NCBI GenBank assembly: GCA_902812455.1 | Contig: CADDZH010000040.1 | Span: 1-42,083 of the forward strand | Length of the DNA stretch: 42,083 bases | Reading direction: 5' to 3' | Origin: Chloroflexota bacterium | GTDB taxonomy: Bacteria; Chloroflexota; Ktedonobacteria; Ktedonobacterales; Ktedonobacteraceae | In this document: positions 40,316-42,083 of the stretch, piece after piece | Layout: each line of letters opens with the position of its first letter | Numbering within the stretch: position 1 is the stretch's first letter | Position numbers and translations under genes: made by a program | The notes under the pieces: model-generated | Told to the model about the DNA's origin: nothing | What the model saw: the letters and a program-made list of their open reading frames with translations, nothing else | Databases searched by the model: none

Positions 40316-41122
40316 ATGGCAACCAATAGACTAAATGAGCAGGGCCTCCTGGAAAATCCTCGTGTGACCGGTAACGAAGACGACGAGGACGGGCTGCCTA
40401 CCATGACATGGATAGAGCACCTGGAGGAACTGCGCTGGCGGATAATCAAATCACTGATCGCGCTGGTAATTACGAGCGTCATCGCCTTTATCTTTCGCAC
40501 ACAGATCGTTGGCTTCCTGACGAGACCGCTTCCCACGGCCCAGTCAGATGTGATAGGCCACAAGCTGGTCGTCACCGGCATAATGGAGGGCTTCACGACC
40601 TTCCTGCTGATCTCGATTGCTGCGGGTTTCGTGCTCGCGCTGCCGGTAATCCTTTACCAGGCGTGGGCATTCATCTCACCGGCCCTGTATGAGAAAGAGA
40701 AAAGGTATGCCGTCCCGTTCATCTTCATCGGCATTTTCCTTTTCCTCGCGGGCGTCTCCCTGGGCTATATTGTCCTGCGCTATCCCGTTGAATGGCTGGT
40801 AACCTTTGCTTCTAGTAGCTTTACCGAGCTTGTCTCGGCCAGCAGCTACTTTACCTTTGTGGCATTCTTTATACTGGCCTTTGGCGTCGTCTTTGAGATT
40901 CCCCTGGTGCTGACCTTCATGGCCAAGGTTGACCTGATAACGGCAAGGACACTGGCCCGCAAGAGGCCCGTTGCTTATATCGGAATGTGGGCCGCAGCCA
41001 CAATTCTCACCCCTGGGGCCGATCCCTACAGCCCCATCTTCCTGGGCGTGGCGATGACTTGCCTCTATGAATTAACGATCATCTTGATCAGGGTATTCGT
41101 AAAGAGAGAGGAAGCTGTATAA
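40316..41122 (+). CDS. tatC: Twin-arginine translocase subunit TatC
   Basis: TatC is the receptor for twin-arginine signal peptides. The 268-residue product has a charged N-terminal extension of about 30 residues, then the signature MTWIEHLEELRWRIIKSL and six predicted membrane helices, including ALPVILYQAWAFISPALYEKE, the GVVFEIPLVLTF segment and ILTPGADPYSPIFLGVAM. GGGAGAAAA precedes ATG 40316. It follows the two tatA genes in one likely operon with the sigma factor. Confidence 0.96.
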   Translation: MATNRLNEQGLLENPRVTGNEDDEDGLPTMTWIEHLEELRWRIIKSLIALVITSVIAFIFRTQIVGFLTRPLPTAQSDVIGHKLVVTGIMEGFTTFLLISIAAGFVLALPVILYQAWAFISPALYEKEKRYAVPFIFIGIFLFLAGVSLGYIVLRYPVEWLVTFASSSFTELVSASSYFTFVAFFILAFGVVFEIPLVLTFMAKVDLITARTLARKRPVAYIGMWAAATILTPGADPYSPIFLGVAMTCLYELTIILIRVFVKREEAV

Positions 41123-41224
41123 GACTCTGCTGGCAAATGACACGATGAATGCAATGGCCTGGCAGGGTGACCACAAGGACTTTGTTGGCGAATGCGATGG
41201 AGAGGCGAATCGGCGCCCGAAGCA

Positions 41225-41330
41225 GGGCGGGGACAAGCCGCCGCCCCTACTATGGTGACGGCTTCGCAGACCGATACGTGCCATGGTAGGGGCAGGGCTT
41301 CGTCACGCCATGACCATCCCTGCCCTGTCC
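41225..41330. repeat. Inverted pair of GTAGGGGC dispersed repeats
   Basis: The tatC-MFS gap holds a minus-strand unit (41225-41250) and a plus-strand unit (41286-41330), facing apart. Their heads form an inverted repeat, CCCCTACTATGG (41244-41255) and CCATGGTAGGGG (41281-41292), matching at 11 of 12. The gap (41123-41345) contains no credible gene; the folded repeat pair may serve as the boundary between the convergent genes. Confidence 0.5.
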
Positions 41331-41345
41331 GCCCCCTAGAGTCAC

Positions 41346-42083
41346 TCACTCATTCTTGCCTTCCCGTCTCACTCCAAAATTCCCCCATAGCGTTCCAATC
41401 CCCAGCAAGTAGCAGATAGCCGCTCCAACGAAGATTGGGGGATAGCCCAGATAGGTAATGGCCAGGCCTCCTAAGGGAGTGGCGAGTGCATTCGCCACCT
41501 GGAAGCCTGCCTGGTAACAGCTATTCGCGAGGCCGCGCCGCTGTTCCGGTACGGCTTCCATCGAGAACACCTGCAGGATGCCATTGGACATATCCATAAA
41601 GCCCTGCCGGAACAGGTAGAGCACAGCTACCAGCGGCAGCACCGGCACCAAGCCAATGATGAGCAGAAGGGGGATGCTGCTTAGCTCGGTCAAGACGATG
41701 GTCTTGACCCGCCCTATATGCAGGGCCAGCCAGGGAGCAGCCAGCGTAAAGAGCGAGGTTGTGGCAATCGCGCCCCCATTGATGAGGCCAAAAAGAGCAG
41801 GCGAGGCCTTCAAATACTGCACAAAATAAATATTGAAATAAGGAATGAACAAACCCGCCCCAAACCCTATTAACACCTGCACCAGCGCCAGCACAAACAG
41901 AGGCGTGCGAAGCACAATTCCTATCTGTAGGGGCAAGGAGCGGAAGGGGACGTGGAGTGGGGGCCTTGCGCTTGCCCTTTCAGGAGCACCGGTTCGTATC
42001 CGTAGGGGCAAGGGGCGGAGCGGTGTGGTGTGGGGGCCTTGCGCTTGCCCTCGTTCCCCCTCCTCACCCTCATCTCTTACATG
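41346..42083 (-). CDS. MFS transporter, C-terminal half (partial)
   Basis: The frame is open from the right edge to the stop at 41346, so the 5' part lies outside the window. From TPLFVLALVQVLIGFGAGLF onward it shows about six membrane segments and GLANSCYQAGFQVANALATP, typical of the C-terminal half (helices 7-12) of a major facilitator protein. The segment before helix 7, the cytoplasmic central loop, is encoded by two dispersed-repeat copies and is rich in Pro, Arg and Leu. Substrate unknown. Confidence 0.75.
   Translation of the reverse strand, partial: HVRDEGEEGERGQAQGPHTTPLRPLPLRIRTGAPERASARPPLHVPFRSLPLQIGIVLRTPLFVLALVQVLIGFGAGLFIPYFNIYFVQYLKASPALFGLINGGAIATTSLFTLAAPWLALHIGRVKTIVLTELSSIPLLLIIGLVPVLPLVAVLYLFRQGFMDMSNGILQVFSMEAVPEQRRGLANSCYQAGFQVANALATPLGGLAITYLGYPPIFVGAAICYLLGIGTLWGNFGVRREGKNE
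41927..41977 (+). repeat. Dispersed repeat copy inside the MFS gene (1)
   Basis: A 51-base GTAGGGGCAAGGAGCGG...GCTTGCCC unit, closely similar to 5521-5570. It is read in frame on the minus strand as part of the central loop of the transporter (encoding GKRKAP-like Arg/Pro/Leu-rich residues around ASARPPLHVPFRSLPLQ). Confidence 0.65.
42002..42050 (+). repeat. Dispersed repeat copy inside the MFS gene (2)
   Basis: A second 49-base GTAGGGGCAAGGGGCGG...GCTTGCCC unit, 24 bases from the first and in the same orientation. It too is open on the minus strand in the transporter frame, giving a tandem repeat-derived loop. It is followed by a C/T-rich stretch (TTCCCCCTCCTC) also present after the secY-adk unit. 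Confidence 0.6.

Overview
The window reads as a chromosomal segment of a Chloroflexota bacterium, most probably of the Ktedonobacteria. This is inference from combined traits: a canonical spc/alpha ribosomal operon with zinc-type S14; several ribosomal proteins enlarged by insertions or tails; a GTAGGGGC-type dispersed repeat family; a DUF4012 membrane protein fused to a transposase-like helix-turn-helix; a stand-alone ClpC N-terminal-domain protein; and tandem tatA genes. I saw no phage, plasmid, insertion sequence with a transposase, CRISPR array, tRNA or rRNA.

Layout. (1) 1-12707, plus strand: end of rplX, then rplE-rpsN-rpsH-rplF-rplR-rpsE-rpmD-rplO-secY, a 257-base gap holding a dispersed repeat, adk-map, an internal promoter, infA-rpmJ, a structured leader, rpsM-rpsK-rpsD-rpoA-rplQ-truA-rplM-rpsI. 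This is the translation and secretion core. L18 and L17 carry insertions of about 90 residues, and S5, L15 and L13 carry long charged or Gln-rich tails. (2) 12704-17700: a 3-hydroxybutyrate dehydrogenase and a PHB-depolymerase-type esterase, divergently arranged, then valS on the minus strand behind a T-box leader whose specifier reads GUC (Val). (3) 17727-27140: DUF4012 protein with N-terminal HTH, M1 aminopeptidase with HEAT repeats, UbiB-family kinase-like protein, metallo-beta-lactamase-fold hydrolase, NUDIX hydrolase and a cluster of dispersed repeats. (4) 27200-33990: a 72-residue ORF and a MazF/PemK-like protein ahead of selA, then rsgA, a Fur-family regulator, an alkaline-phosphatase-superfamily enzyme, and a two-gene operon headed by an HTH - ClpC NTD x2 - zinc-ribbon protein behind a helically phased TACTATA array. 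(5) 34127-38526: coaD, a coiled-coil DivIVA-like protein that appears to start at CTG, DUF177/YceD-rpmF-fabD, Asp23, nusB and acpP: coenzyme A, fatty acid synthesis, ribosome and envelope functions. (6) 38641-42083: ECF sigma factor, small overlapping partner ORF, tatA-tatA-tatC, and an MFS transporter running off the right edge with two repeat copies read in frame.

The best candidates for something new are the HTH/ClpC-NTD/zinc-ribbon regulator with its operator-like array and its downstream partner; the threefold internal duplication that enlarges L17; and the in-frame use of dispersed repeats as linkers in two membrane proteins.
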